Assembly: GCA_964436005.1 (NCBI GenBank)
Contig: CAYTBK010000005.1
Location: 6,060 to 70,059, forward strand
Reading direction: 5' to 3'
DNA length: 64,000 nucleotides
From: JAGNHB01 sp964436005
Lineage (GTDB): Bacteria; Acidobacteriota; JAAYUB01
The notes beneath the pieces are model-generated. The model saw only the letters and a list, made by a program, of their open reading frames with translations. It was not told the origin of the DNA and searched no databases. Made by a program: the position numbers and the translations under genes. This document shows positions 1 to 6,990 of the stretch, piece after piece. Position 1 is the stretch's first letter; each line of letters opens with the position of its first letter.

Positions 1-40
1 AATCTTTGACGGGGAGCGTTAAGGAAGAAATCATCCGGGC

Positions 41-155
41 GGGCGAAATGTCCGTCGGGGATGGCCGCAAATGGCGTCCAGCATCCCCGACTACGTCGTC
101 TCTTCCCCTGGCCGAGCCGACGTAGTCGGGGCTTGGCCCGACGGACATTTCGCCC
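41..155. repeat. Nested inverted repeats (possible cruciform)
   Basis: Two inverted repeats are nested. The outer 19-bp arms are 41-59 and 137-155 (core GAAATGTCCGTCGGG and its complement). The inner 14-bp arms are 85-98 and 118-131 (CCCCGACTACGTCG). All arms are perfect. The structure lies just upstream of the replication-relaxation gene, so an origin, oriT or regulatory role is possible but not shown. Confidence 0.6.
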
Positions 156-168
156 GGATTTAGATGAT

Positions 169-202
169 CCGTCGCCCTATACGTTGACGGATAGGGCGAC
201 GG
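169..202. repeat. Hairpin, 12-bp stem
   Basis: CCGTCGCCCTAT at 169-180 pairs perfectly with 191-202 across a 10-base loop. It sits between the nested repeats and the start of the replication-relaxation gene. No T-run follows, so it is not an obvious intrinsic terminator. Confidence 0.55.
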
Positions 203-259
203 ATAAGGCTGGGGACAGGGTGCCGAATGCAAAACGAAACCGACTCTGAGGAAACGACC

Positions 260-1216
260 ATGGAAGAACAAAGCACGGATGCCGGCCGCGACAGCGCCCC
301 CGTCCACCTCACGCCGAGGGACATCCACTTGTTTCAACTGCTGCGCTGCTATCGGTTCCTGACCAACGACCTGGTCCGCAAGCTGGTCTTCTTCACCCGA
401 GACGCTTCGGGCCGGAGGATCTACACCAGCCCCAGGAACGTCCGCAGGCGGCTGCATATGCTGCTGGAGCAGAACTATCTGCGCGCCTTCCGCGCCCCGG
501 TGAAAACCGGCGAAGAAGCTTTCGTCCATCACTACTGGCTGGGCCCCAAGGCGGTCCCCATCCTGGCGGAGGCCGCCGGGGTGAGCGATGTCGCGACTCT
601 CTGCCGCCGGGAGGCCGGGAACAAAATATTTCTCCTTCATACCATGCTGACGGAAAGCGTCATGGCTTCCTTCGAGCTAGGTCTGGACGGCTGCGGCGTG
701 TTGCGGCAGCTGCCGATCGGCCTTGCCGGCGGCCTGCCCTGGGTGAACGAATGGGCCTACCAGGACCCTTCGGCGGTGAAAAAGGAAGACCGCTACCTTT
801 CCTATGACCGGGTCTATGACCATCAGTCCAAATTGACGTTGACCGTTTACCCGGACAGCGTGACCGTGCTGGCGGGGGTCAACGAACTGGCGGGCCTGCG
901 GCGCGTCGTCTTCATCGAGGCGGACCGGGCCACCGTGCCGCACAAGCGCATGGTGGAGAAGCTGGCCGCCTATGCCGCCTACCAGGATCAGCATAGGTAC
1001 CGCAAATATGCTCCGGAGGCCGATGGGATGAAGGTTCTCCTGGTGTTCAGTTCCGCTCGCCGGTTGCAATCCGTGCAATTGACGCTGTCGCGCCTGTCAC
1101 GCATCCAGGAACTGGCGTTGTTGGGCTATGCCGGGGATGTGTGCGACCCCAAGAAAATCCTGACGGACAAGATTTGGACGACGCCGCGAGGGGAGAAACT
1201 CTCCTTGCTCACCTGA
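260..1216 (+). CDS. Replication-relaxation family protein
   Basis: A 318-residue protein resembling the Replic_Relax family found on plasmids and integrative elements. Residues 15-110 look like a winged-helix DNA-binding domain (LTPRDIHLFQLLRCYRFLT). The middle carries the family-like motif VVFIEADRATVPHKRM followed by a KLAAYAAYQ helix, reminiscent of a nuclease-like fold. I chose the ATG at 260 because a GAGG ribosome-binding site precedes it; an in-frame ATG at 227 would add 11 residues and has no clear site. Family members work with mobilisation or replication of mobile elements, and the small Xis-like genes downstream agree with that. The exact biochemical role is unknown. Confidence 0.7.
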   Translation: MEEQSTDAGRDSAPVHLTPRDIHLFQLLRCYRFLTNDLVRKLVFFTRDASGRRIYTSPRNVRRRLHMLLEQNYLRAFRAPVKTGEEAFVHHYWLGPKAVPILAEAAGVSDVATLCRREAGNKIFLLHTMLTESVMASFELGLDGCGVLRQLPIGLAGGLPWVNEWAYQDPSAVKKEDRYLSYDRVYDHQSKLTLTVYPDSVTVLAGVNELAGLRRVVFIEADRATVPHKRMVEKLAAYAAYQDQHRYRKYAPEADGMKVLLVFSSARRLQSVQLTLSRLSRIQELALLGYAGDVCDPKKILTDKIWTTPRGEKLSLLT

Positions 1217-1396
1217 AGCTGAAGAGGAGCCGTTTCATCCGGCCTCACCAAGTTGCATTTCAGTTCATTCCATTTCATAATATTTTTTAGGGCAACTAGC
1301 TTATTATTCTTGATTTTAACTGCTATTTGACGATAATGAAATTAGGTTGATTGAAAGCCCCTTTTAGTCATCCTTTTTAGTTTTTCTCCCCTGAGT

Positions 1397-1552
1397 ATGA
1401 CGCCAGAAGTCCTGCTCCTGCTGGGAGGATGCGCGATGATCGCGGCCGTGAACCTGTCATGTACGTGGTTGTTGCGCGGCTCCCGAGGGAAGAAACGATC
1501 CGGGAAACCCAGCCCCGGATCCAAAGCCGCTCGCCGTCCGCGAGCCCTTTGA
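1397..1552 (+). CDS. Possible small membrane protein (51 aa)
   Basis: A 51-codon frame begins at an ATG and encodes a hydrophobic N-terminal segment (PEVLLLLGGCAMIAAVNL) followed by a strongly basic tail (RGSRGKKRSGKPSPGSKAAR). This is the layout of a single-pass membrane peptide with a cytoplasmic basic tail. It is followed 50 bases later by a terminator-like hairpin, which supports a transcript ending here. There is no good ribosome-binding site and no family is recognised, so it may be spurious. The sequence just before it (1217-1390) is distinctly AT-rich and could hold a promoter. Confidence 0.35.
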   Translation: MTPEVLLLLGGCAMIAAVNLSCTWLLRGSRGKKRSGKPSPGSKAARRPRAL

Positions 1553-1601
1553 AGACGCCGGATTTCGGGCCTACGCCTGGAACCCGCTCCTTCTCCCTGC
1601 C

Positions 1602-1625
1602 GGGAGGGTCTCCCCAGACCCTCCC
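1602..1625 (+). terminator. Terminator-like hairpin
   Basis: GGGAGGGTCT and AGACCCTCCC form a perfect 10-bp stem around a CCCC loop. The downstream strand is pyrimidine-rich (CTTTCC...CGTTTT). It separates the small ORF at 1397 from the zinc-ribbon gene at 1708. Confidence 0.5.
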
Positions 1626-1707
1626 TTTCCTCCTCGTTTTCCGGCTTTCCCTGATCTTTGACAATCCGGTCTTCCCGCTCCGATTTTACTTGTTAACCTT
1701 GCTGCCT

Positions 1708-2133
1708 ATGCTGTGCTATCTCGACTCCAAGCTCCAGGACGATCCCGACATTGAGGACGTCACGGTGGAACCCCTCAAATGCTCCTGCTCCTATTGCGGC
1801 GCGGAACTGCAAGACGACGACTGCGCTTCGTGGAAAGAGACGCCCGACGCGGAAGGCGTTTGCCCCGAATGCGGCCATCTATCCAGTTATTGCTGGAATG
1901 ACCTTGACGGCCGCGCAGACTGGTTCAATTGGGCGAACATCTCCACCGACCGTCACGGTTGTCTTTACTTCAACGTGAGCGTCGCCGATCCCCGCGGCTC
2001 GGATCTCACCTTCATCCTCTACGTGGACCGCAACGATCAGGCGTACAAGGTGGTTCTGCCCGACGGCGGCCTGTCCTACCTCAAACCCAAGGACGAGCTG
2101 AAGGAGCGCGTGCTCGCCTACGTCTACAGTTGA
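1708..2133 (+). CDS. Zinc-ribbon hypothetical protein
   Basis: A 141-residue protein counted from the ATG at 1708 (MLCYLDSKLQDD). Residues 22-60 hold several cysteines arranged like a zinc ribbon (CSCSYCGAEL, then CPECGHLSSYC). The C-terminal half is acidic with beta-strand-like stretches (LYFNVSVADPRGSDLTFILY) and ends in a basic/acidic helix. The frame stays open 93 codons upstream, but that part is proline- and arginine-rich, overlaps the terminator-like hairpin and looks non-coding. No strong ribosome-binding site is visible. The next gene begins 22 bases after the stop, so the two are probably cotranscribed. Function unknown; accessory protein of the mobile module by context. Confidence 0.6.
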   Translation: MLCYLDSKLQDDPDIEDVTVEPLKCSCSYCGAELQDDDCASWKETPDAEGVCPECGHLSSYCWNDLDGRADWFNWANISTDRHGCLYFNVSVADPRGSDLTFILYVDRNDQAYKVVLPDGGLSYLKPKDELKERVLAYVYS

Positions 2134-2155
2134 TCTATTCTTTAACCCTCTCCCT

Positions 2156-2473
2156 ATGGAAAAATCGGACCCAACGCCGGAAAAAGAGCGGCTGCGCTAC
2201 TTCGTGCTCCTGTTCGAGCTGAAGTTCCCCTCCGCCCGGCCCGGACTGACGGAAGACCGGATCGTCCTGGAAAAGCTGGTGCTGGCCGTCGACGAATCCG
2301 CCGCCGGATTCATCGGCAAACGCTGGGAAGCCGCCCAGGCCAAACGCAGCGACTGGGGCGCGGTCAAGTTCCTGGCCGTCAAGAAGGCCACCCAGCAAGC
2401 CAACGCCAACCTCGACCATCTGCGCAAGCTGGCCGTGGAAGCGGAAAAGGATGTGAAAAGCGCAGGGGCCTAG
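2156..2473 (+). CDS. Hypothetical protein, helical, 105 aa
   Basis: I do not recognise this small charged protein. It is mostly predicted helix: a conserved-looking aromatic start (ERLRYFVLLFELKF), a central segment with ESAAGFIGKRWEAAQ, and a C-terminal Lys/Glu/Ala helix that could form a coiled coil. It follows the zinc-ribbon gene by 22 bases, and a perfect hairpin follows 5 bases after its stop. No signal peptide or metal motif. Context suggests an accessory gene of the same mobile module. Confidence 0.55.
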   Translation: MEKSDPTPEKERLRYFVLLFELKFPSARPGLTEDRIVLEKLVLAVDESAAGFIGKRWEAAQAKRSDWGAVKFLAVKKATQQANANLDHLRKLAVEAEKDVKSAGA

Positions 2474-2478
2474 CCTCG

Positions 2479-2506
2479 CCGGCAGCTCTGGAACCAGGGC
2501 TGCCGG
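2479..2506 (+). terminator. Hairpin after the 105-aa gene
   Basis: CCGGCAGC (2479-2486) pairs with GCTGCCGG (2499-2506), and inside it CTGG pairs with CCAG around AA. It starts 5 bases after a stop codon, which suggests a transcription end, but no T-run follows. From 2507 to 2714 I see no gene, only the ribosome-binding site of the next one. Confidence 0.45.
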
Positions 2507-2714
2507 TCCCTCTGCCGATTGTCGTCGTGAACTGCGACGTTTCCCTTTTTCGGCTCCTGGGCTGTGAAAGGATACCGTTTCCCGGCATGAAGAAGGCCGC
2601 AGACTTCGGCCGTCTCCGCCGGACCAGAAACCGGCCGTCACCACGGCCGCAGCCGGCCAGGCTGGATCAGCCCTCCGGAACGGGCGCAACCCATTTCACA
2701 GGAGGAAACGAATC

Positions 2715-2930
2715 ATGGCCGAGAAAAAAGTGCTGATGAACTCGTCCGAAGCGGCCCAGTATCTGGGCGTGGCCCGGAGAACGCTCTACAATTTAGTTTA
2801 CTTCCGGAAAGTCCCCTTCACCAAGGCGTTCGGGAAACTCCAATTCGACCTCGAATTGCTCAACAGCTTCCTGATGGAGCGCACTTTCATGCCCCCGAAA
2901 CCCAAGCCGCGGCCTGGGCAGAGCCTATGA
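2715..2930 (+). CDS. Excisionase-like helix-turn-helix protein
   Basis: A 71-residue protein with the hallmark of small MerR/excisionase-type DNA-binding proteins: NSSEAAQYLGVARRTLYNLV at residues 9-28 forms a helix-turn-helix, followed by a short wing (KVPFTKAFGKLQFDLELLNSFL). A strong AGGAGG site sits 8 bases before the ATG. Such proteins act as recombination directionality factors or small regulators in integrative elements. The proline/lysine C-terminal tail is atypical. The next gene is also a small DNA-binding-like protein, starting 13 bases later with its own AAGGAGG. No tyrosine or serine integrase lies next to it in this window. Confidence 0.65.
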   Translation: MAEKKVLMNSSEAAQYLGVARRTLYNLVYFRKVPFTKAFGKLQFDLELLNSFLMERTFMPPKPKPRPGQSL

Positions 2931-2942
2931 AGGAGGTGGTCC

Positions 2943-3161
2943 ATGCCTGAAGGGATCAAACTGAAAAAGAGACTGGCGACCATCAAGGAATTCTGCCGTG
3001 AAAACACCCAATTCCGGGAAGGCGGCATCCGAGCCCTAATCTTTCACTCCGACGACAACGGCTTCCGGAAAGTCCTGGTGCGCGTCGGCCGGAAAATCCT
3101 CCTGGACGTGGACGCCTTCGAGCTGTGGCTGGACCAGGCTAATGGCCGCCCGGGAAAATAA
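2943..3161 (+). CDS. Small excisionase-like protein
   Basis: A 72-residue basic protein preceded by a near-perfect AAGGAGGTGG site. It has a helical N-terminus (IKLKKRLATIKEFCRENTQF) and a C-terminal half (FRKVLVRVGRKILLDVDAFELWL) that resembles the second part of excisionase-type helix-turn-helix proteins, where a strand pair is followed by the final helix. It forms an operon with the preceding excisionase-like gene. Probably a DNA-binding accessory factor of the mobile element, though the family match is weak. The 230 bases to tRNA-Asp hold only the tRNA terminator. Confidence 0.5.
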   Translation: MPEGIKLKKRLATIKEFCRENTQFREGGIRALIFHSDDNGFRKVLVRVGRKILLDVDAFELWLDQANGRPGK

Positions 3162-3359
3162 TCAAGCTCAGGAGAGCGGGCAATCAGACTCGCTCTCCTA
3201 ATTTCTTCTCCCCATGGCCCTCTCTTGTCCGCGCAACGTCTCCCCACATTTTCCCTGAGCTTTTTCCAAACTATTTCTCGAAGAGCCGAGGATATAGGCT
3301 TCCACTCCGAAGCCGAAAAGGCAACTCCCCCAAATTTCCCCCAAGGGCCTAAAAACAAC

Positions 3360-3383
3360 AAGGACTTGCTAGTGCAAGTCCTT
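3360..3383 (-). terminator. Intrinsic terminator of the tRNA unit
   Basis: A perfect 10-bp stem (AAGGACTTGC / GCAAGTCCTT) has a 4-base loop. Read on the minus strand it is followed by TTGTTGTTTTT. It lies 8 bases beyond the 3' end of tRNA-Asp, so it should end the tRNA-Val/tRNA-Asp transcript. Confidence 0.8.
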
Positions 3384-3391
3384 GATTTAAA

Positions 3392-3468
3392 TGGCGGGGT
3401 CGACGAGACTCGAACTCGCGACCTTCGGCGTGACAGGCCGACGTTCTAACCAACTGAACTACGACCCC
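3392..3468 (-). tRNA. tRNA-Asp (GTC)
   Basis: A 77-nt tRNA with encoded CCA. The acceptor stem GGGGTCG pairs with CGACCCC, with G as discriminator base. The D-loop contains AGTTCAGTTGGTTAG, the anticodon arm reads CGGCCTGTCACGCCG giving anticodon GTC, and the T-arm contains GTTCGAGTC. Its 3' end points at the mobile module on the left. Tyrosine recombinases often use tRNA 3' ends as attachment sites, but I saw no second copy of this end in 1-3390. Confidence 0.93.
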
Positions 3469-3540
3469 GCTCAATTCTGCTCGACATGATCCGCGGAACC
3501 TGGGTTCCGGCGGCGTGGCAAACCATGGAAAGATCGTTTC

Positions 3541-3616
3541 TGGTGGGCGGTACAAGGCTCGAACTTGTGACCCTCGGCTTGTAAGACCGATGCTCTACCA
3601 ACTGAGCTAACCGCCC
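3541..3616 (-). tRNA. tRNA-Val (TAC)
   Basis: A 76-nt tRNA with encoded CCA. Acceptor stem GGGCGGT/ACCGCCC, D-arm TTAGCTCAGTTGGTAGAGC, anticodon stem-loop TCGGTCTTACAAGCCGA giving anticodon TAC, and T-arm with GTTCGAGCC. It lies 72 bases upstream of tRNA-Asp on the same strand and begins 12 bases after the -10 element of a good promoter, so both are probably one transcript. Confidence 0.93.
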
Positions 3617-3628
3617 GAGCGAATTGTA

Positions 3629-3657
3629 ACCATAGCCCAGCTCCGATTCGTTGTCAA
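3629..3657 (-). promoter_or_regulatory. Sigma-70-type promoter for the tRNAs
   Basis: On the minus strand TTGACA (3652-3657) is followed after exactly 17 bases by TATGGT (3629-3634). The tRNA-Val 5' end lies 12 bases further on, consistent with a promoter close to the tRNA start. Confidence 0.75.
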
Positions 3658-3725
3658 GAAAAACCTGGGGGAGGTGTGCAATTTTTTCGCCGCGGGAGCG
3701 CGTGGGCCCGGCCGGAAAAACCGGG

Positions 3726-4229
3726 CTACCGATAGGCGGGCGGCAGCAGCTTTCGCCAGGCGAGGCCGTGCTTTCCCGGGCCGTAGTAGTCCGGCAACCG
3801 ACCGGCCGGGCGGAACCCCGTGGCCTGGTAGAGGGCGGTGGCGGCCGGGTCGCCCTGACGGGATTCCAGCCGCAGGCTCCTGGCCCCGTGGGCACGGGCG
3901 CGGTCCTCGGCCAGGCCCATCAGGCGGCGGCCCCACCCCTGTCTCCGGGCCGCGGGGCAGACCGCCACGGAGAGGACGCGGGCCCAGGGGCTTCCGTGGC
4001 GGCTTCCCCCGAAGGCCAGGACGATGGAGCCGAGGGGGGCGCCGGCTCCGCTCTCCACGAGGTAGAGCTCGCAGCCGGGCTGGGCCAGGAAATGCCGGTA
4101 CAGTTCCTCGGAATAGGCGTTTTCGGTGAAGCACTCGTTCTCGACGGCCATCAGGGCCGCCAGGTCGCGCTCGGCGGCCGGCCGGATGGACGCCCCCTGG
4201 GCGAAGTCTTCCGTCTCCATGCTTTTCAT
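3726..4229 (-). CDS. GNAT family N-acetyltransferase (RimI-like)
   Basis: A 167-residue single-domain acetyl-CoA-dependent N-acyltransferase. The acetyl-CoA loop is visible as SVAVCPAARRQGWGRRLM (R/Q-x-x-G-x-G/A motif), followed by the helix GLAEDRARAHGARSLRLE and the C-terminal Tyr region (ATALYQATGFRPAGRLPDYY), as in ribosomal-protein N-acetyltransferases. The N-terminal IRPAAERDLAALMAVENECF is also typical. The start at 4229 follows a weak purine-rich site; METEDF 9 bases later is an alternative. It stands alone between tRNA-Val and an oppositely oriented gene. The acyl acceptor cannot be told from sequence. Confidence 0.82.
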   Translation of the reverse strand: MKSMETEDFAQGASIRPAAERDLAALMAVENECFTENAYSEELYRHFLAQPGCELYLVESGAGAPLGSIVLAFGGSRHGSPWARVLSVAVCPAARRQGWGRRLMGLAEDRARAHGARSLRLESRQGDPAATALYQATGFRPAGRLPDYYGPGKHGLAWRKLLPPAYR

Positions 4230-4511
4230 TCGCTTTCTTCTCCCAGCGCAGCCCCGTTTCGAAAATACCGGCCGCTTCCTCGCGACGAAGCGAAACCGGC
4301 ACCGGCGCCGTCCTCGAACTTCGCCACCCGACTCTCCGAATTTGTTGGTGTCCTGCTGCTTCTGCGGTTAAGCCGGGTTCCGGGCGGAAATCATAACAGG
4401 CGCCCGTCGGCTGGCGGATTTTTTTCAGGGAAAAGTTCGGAAAAATTCCGGCTCGTGCGTTGTGTAGGTGGGGCCTTTCCCCGGACGAAAAGACGAGGCG
4501 GGAGGTGTTTT

Positions 4512-5273
4512 GTGCGCAACTTTATTATTTCCATGCTGTTGACGTTCTGGTGGGGTTGGCTGCCCGCGTCGGGGGCGGAGGGCGGGGCCGGGCTCTTCGA
4601 GGCCTGCCGACGGGGGGATGCCGAAGCGGTGGCGCGGCTGCTGGACGGGGGAGCGCCCGTGGATGCCGCCGGCCGGGAGGGCGAGACCCCGCTCATGGAA
4701 GCTTCCGTCCATGGCCAAGGCGAAGTCGTGGTCCTCCTGCTGGCCAGGGGCGCCGACGTCCACGCGGCCACGTCCGCCGGGCTGAACGCCCTCATGCTGG
4801 CGGCGGCCAACGGCCGGCCGGAGATCGTGGAAGGGCTCCTGGCGGCCGGGGCCCGGGTGAACGAGGCCCGCCGGGACGGGTTCACCGCCCTGACGCTGGC
4901 CGCCGCGTACGGGCAGGCGGAGGCTTGCCGGGTCCTCCTGGCGGAGGGGGCCGACCCCCACGCGCGGACCTCCGCGGGCTGGACCCCCCTGCACTGTGCG
5001 GCGGCGGGGGGCTTCGTCGACGTCCTGGCCGCCCTGGTGGCCCATCACGCCGACGTGAACGCCCCGGCGGAGGGCGGGTTTTCCCCGCTGCGGGCCGCGG
5101 CGGCCAACGGCCACCGCGAGGCGGCCCTTTTCCTGCTGGCGGCCGGAGCGGGGGACGCCGCCGGCGCCGCCGAACTGGCCCGCCGGAACGGGCACCCGGC
5201 GGTGGCCGACGTGCTCGCGGGGAAGGACAAGACCCTTGACACGGCCGGCTCTTTCGCTAACATGGTCCGTTGA
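4512..5273 (+). CDS. Exported ankyrin-repeat protein
   Basis: A 253-residue protein from a GTG start that has GGGAGG six bases upstream. Residues 1-22 (VRNFIISMLLTFWWGWLPAS) look like a signal peptide ending near SGA. The rest is six to seven ankyrin repeats of about 33 residues (GETPLMEASVHGQGEVVVLL, TSAGLNALMLAAANGRPEIV, TSAGWTPLHCAAAGGFVDVL), ending with degenerate ELARRNGHPAVADVLAG. Ankyrin repeats are protein-binding scaffolds, so a periplasmic or surface adaptor role is likely. The frame is open far upstream, but only this start gives a signal peptide and ribosome-binding site. The next gene follows after 22 bases. Confidence 0.82.
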   Translation: MRNFIISMLLTFWWGWLPASGAEGGAGLFEACRRGDAEAVARLLDGGAPVDAAGREGETPLMEASVHGQGEVVVLLLARGADVHAATSAGLNALMLAAANGRPEIVEGLLAAGARVNEARRDGFTALTLAAAYGQAEACRVLLAEGADPHARTSAGWTPLHCAAAGGFVDVLAALVAHHADVNAPAEGGFSPLRAAAANGHREAALFLLAAGAGDAAGAAELARRNGHPAVADVLAGKDKTLDTAGSFANMVR

Positions 5274-5295
5274 TCTAACCAACAGGGAGTTCCGC

Positions 5296-5979
5296 ATGAA
5301 GAAAGGCAGTCCAGGGAAAGAGAAAGCGAAGTCCGGCAAGCCCGCCGAAGCCAGGAAGGGTGGTGCCCCCCGGGGGGCGTCGAAGAAGGACCATGATCGC
5401 AAGGCATTGAACGCCATGGATATCGTAATCGCGGCGATGTTCGTCGGCGGGCTGATCTTCGCCATCGTGGCCTTTTCCATGGCCCGCCTGCCGCTGAAGG
5501 ATTCCTTCGTCCTCTGGCCCCTGTGCATCGGCGGGGCCGTGGGCGCCGTCGCCGGGCTGGTGACCTGGAAGATCACGCACTTCGAGTCGATGGCGTTCAT
5601 GGCCGTGGTCATGCTTCTGGGCGGAGCCTCCATCTCCATCGGGACGGTGCTCGCCCTCAACCGGCCGCTCGACCGTTCCCAGGGCGAGGTCCGGAAGCTC
5701 AAAGTGGCCTACCGGCACTCTTCCGGCACCGATGAGCACAAAAAGTACTTCGCCGACATCGACCCGGACGAGAAATTCCCCGTGAAGACCATCGAGGTGG
5801 AAAAAGAGGTGTACGACAGCCTGTCCACCGACACCCCCGGGGACGATTTCATCCGCGTCCGCATCCGTCCCGGCTTCTTCGGTTTCGCCTATTTGGAGGA
5901 GGTTCTCCAGGCGGAGGCGGCCCCGAAGGGAGAGACGCCGAAATTCCAGCCGCCGGCGGAGCGCCTGCCGGTCCAGTGA
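5296..5979 (+). CDS. Hypothetical membrane protein
   Basis: A 227-residue protein. The first 40 residues are lysine/glycine-rich and cytoplasmic-looking. Three hydrophobic segments follow: MDIVIAAMFVGGLIFAIVAF, SFVLWPLCIGGAVGAVAGLV and FMAVVMLLGGASISIGTVLA. A soluble C-terminal domain of about 100 residues comes after them (VEKEVYDSLSTDTPGDDFIR). No family is recognised. An AGGGA site precedes the ATG at 5296. It overlaps the Nudix gene start (TGATG), so the two are translationally linked. The C-terminal domain could sense or bind something at the membrane face, but this is speculation. Confidence 0.7.
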   Translation: MKKGSPGKEKAKSGKPAEARKGGAPRGASKKDHDRKALNAMDIVIAAMFVGGLIFAIVAFSMARLPLKDSFVLWPLCIGGAVGAVAGLVTWKITHFESMAFMAVVMLLGGASISIGTVLALNRPLDRSQGEVRKLKVAYRHSSGTDEHKKYFADIDPDEKFPVKTIEVEKEVYDSLSTDTPGDDFIRVRIRPGFFGFAYLEEVLQAEAAPKGETPKFQPPAERLPVQ

Positions 5980-6473
5980 TGAGCGTCGTCGGCCCCGGGC
6001 CCGCCGCCGGGGGTGACCCCGGCCGGGAAATGTTGCCTGCGCCGGCTGTCGCCGAAGCCGTCCGGGGTGTTCTGCCCGGCGTCATCCTTGTCGTCGCCGC
6101 CGTGGTGGTGGAGGACGGGCGCCTGCTGTTGGCCCGTCGGCGCGAGGGCGACCACCTGGCCGGCCACTGGGAATTTCCCGGCGGCAAGGTCGATCCCGGG
6201 GAGACGCCGCCGGCGGCCCTCGTGCGCGAGCTGGCCGAGGAACTGGGGGTCCGGGCGGAAACCGGGGCGCCGTTCCTCTTCTCCTGGTGGGAGTACCCGG
6301 AAAAGAGAGTCCTGATCCTGTTTTATCGTTGCCGCATCGCGGAAGGCGTCCCCGAGCCCGTGGAGTGCGCCGAGGTGGGCTGGTTCGGGCGGCCGGACCT
6401 GCCGGGACTGCTGGTTCCGGATGCCGACCGGGCCGCCCTGGAGGCGCTTTTGCCGGAACTCCGCGATCGTTGA
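5979..6473 (+). CDS. Nudix (MutT-like) hydrolase
   Basis: A 164-residue Nudix hydrolase. The Nudix box is complete: GGKVDPGETPPAALVRELAE followed by ELGV, matching GX5EX7REUXEEXGU. The domain starts at about residue 35 (VILVVAAVVVEDGRLLLARR) and resembles MutT-type 8-oxo-dGTP or CTP pyrophosphohydrolases, including a trailing SWWEYPEKRVLILFYRCRI strand pair. The first 30 residues are Ala/Pro/Gly-rich and may not all be translated. The ATG at 5979 overlaps the stop of the membrane-protein gene. Likely role: hydrolysis of damaged nucleoside triphosphates; the precise substrate is not predictable. Confidence 0.82.
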   Translation: MSVVGPGPAAGGDPGREMLPAPAVAEAVRGVLPGVILVVAAVVVEDGRLLLARRREGDHLAGHWEFPGGKVDPGETPPAALVRELAEELGVRAETGAPFLFSWWEYPEKRVLILFYRCRIAEGVPEPVECAEVGWFGRPDLPGLLVPDADRAALEALLPELRDR

Positions 6474-6552
6474 GGGCGAAGTTTCCAATTCATCGCTTTC
6501 GGCGGGAGTCTGCCGCTCGCGCCGGCGCCCGTCCGGTTTCCGGGAGGTGTCT

Positions 6553-6990
6553 GTGGGATTCCACCGCCTGGTCCGCAGGTTCAAGGAAGGCCTGGGCCGC
6601 TGCCGGGGGCGGGCCCGGGTGTCCCGTCGCGCCATGGGCGAACCGGCCCGGCTGGGCTGGGAAGGCGAGCGACTGGCCTACCGGCTGCTCGTGCAGGAAG
6701 GGTACGACGTGCTGCTGCGGAACTGGCGGGCCCCTTTCGGGGAAGTGGACCTCATCGCCCGGCGCGACGGCGCGGTGCACTTCGTGGAAGTGAAGACCCG
6801 GCGCCGGAACCCCGACTTCCGGCCGGAGCGGCGCGTGGACGACGACAAGCAGGACCGCCTTCGCCAGCTGGCCCGCTACTTCCTCAAGATGAACGGCTGG
6901 ACGGGCCTGGCCTGCCGCTTCCACGTGGTGTCCATCGAGGTGGGGGACGACCGCCGGGCGGAGGTCCGGTTAATCGCCAACGCTTTCTGA
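6553..6990 (+). CDS. yraN: UPF0102 (YraN) family endonuclease-like protein
   Basis: A 145-residue member of the YraN/UPF0102 family with the PD-(D/E)XK-like core: GWEGERLAYRLLVQEGYDVL, then NWRAPFGEVDLIARRDGAV, then FVEVKTRRR with the catalytic-type E-V-K. The GTG at 6553 has GGGAGG upstream. An earlier frame start at 6421 would overlap the Nudix gene and adds unrelated residues. Family members lie near rnhB or rplS in many genomes and are probably DNA-processing nucleases, but the physiological role is unsettled. Its last 21 bases overlap the convergent end of the sensor kinase gene. Confidence 0.85.
   Translation: MGFHRLVRRFKEGLGRCRGRARVSRRAMGEPARLGWEGERLAYRLLVQEGYDVLLRNWRAPFGEVDLIARRDGAVHFVEVKTRRRNPDFRPERRVDDDKQDRLRQLARYFLKMNGWTGLACRFHVVSIEVGDDRRAEVRLIANAF

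Noticed and set aside
3392..3468. Defined attachment site in tRNA-Asp
   Set aside because: No second copy of the tRNA 3' end was seen in 1-3390 and no integrase is present, so an att site is not annotated.
3651..4511. Upstream extension of the ankyrin gene by 287 codons
   Set aside because: It would run antisense through the GNAT gene. The GTG at 4512 supplies both a ribosome-binding site and a signal peptide.
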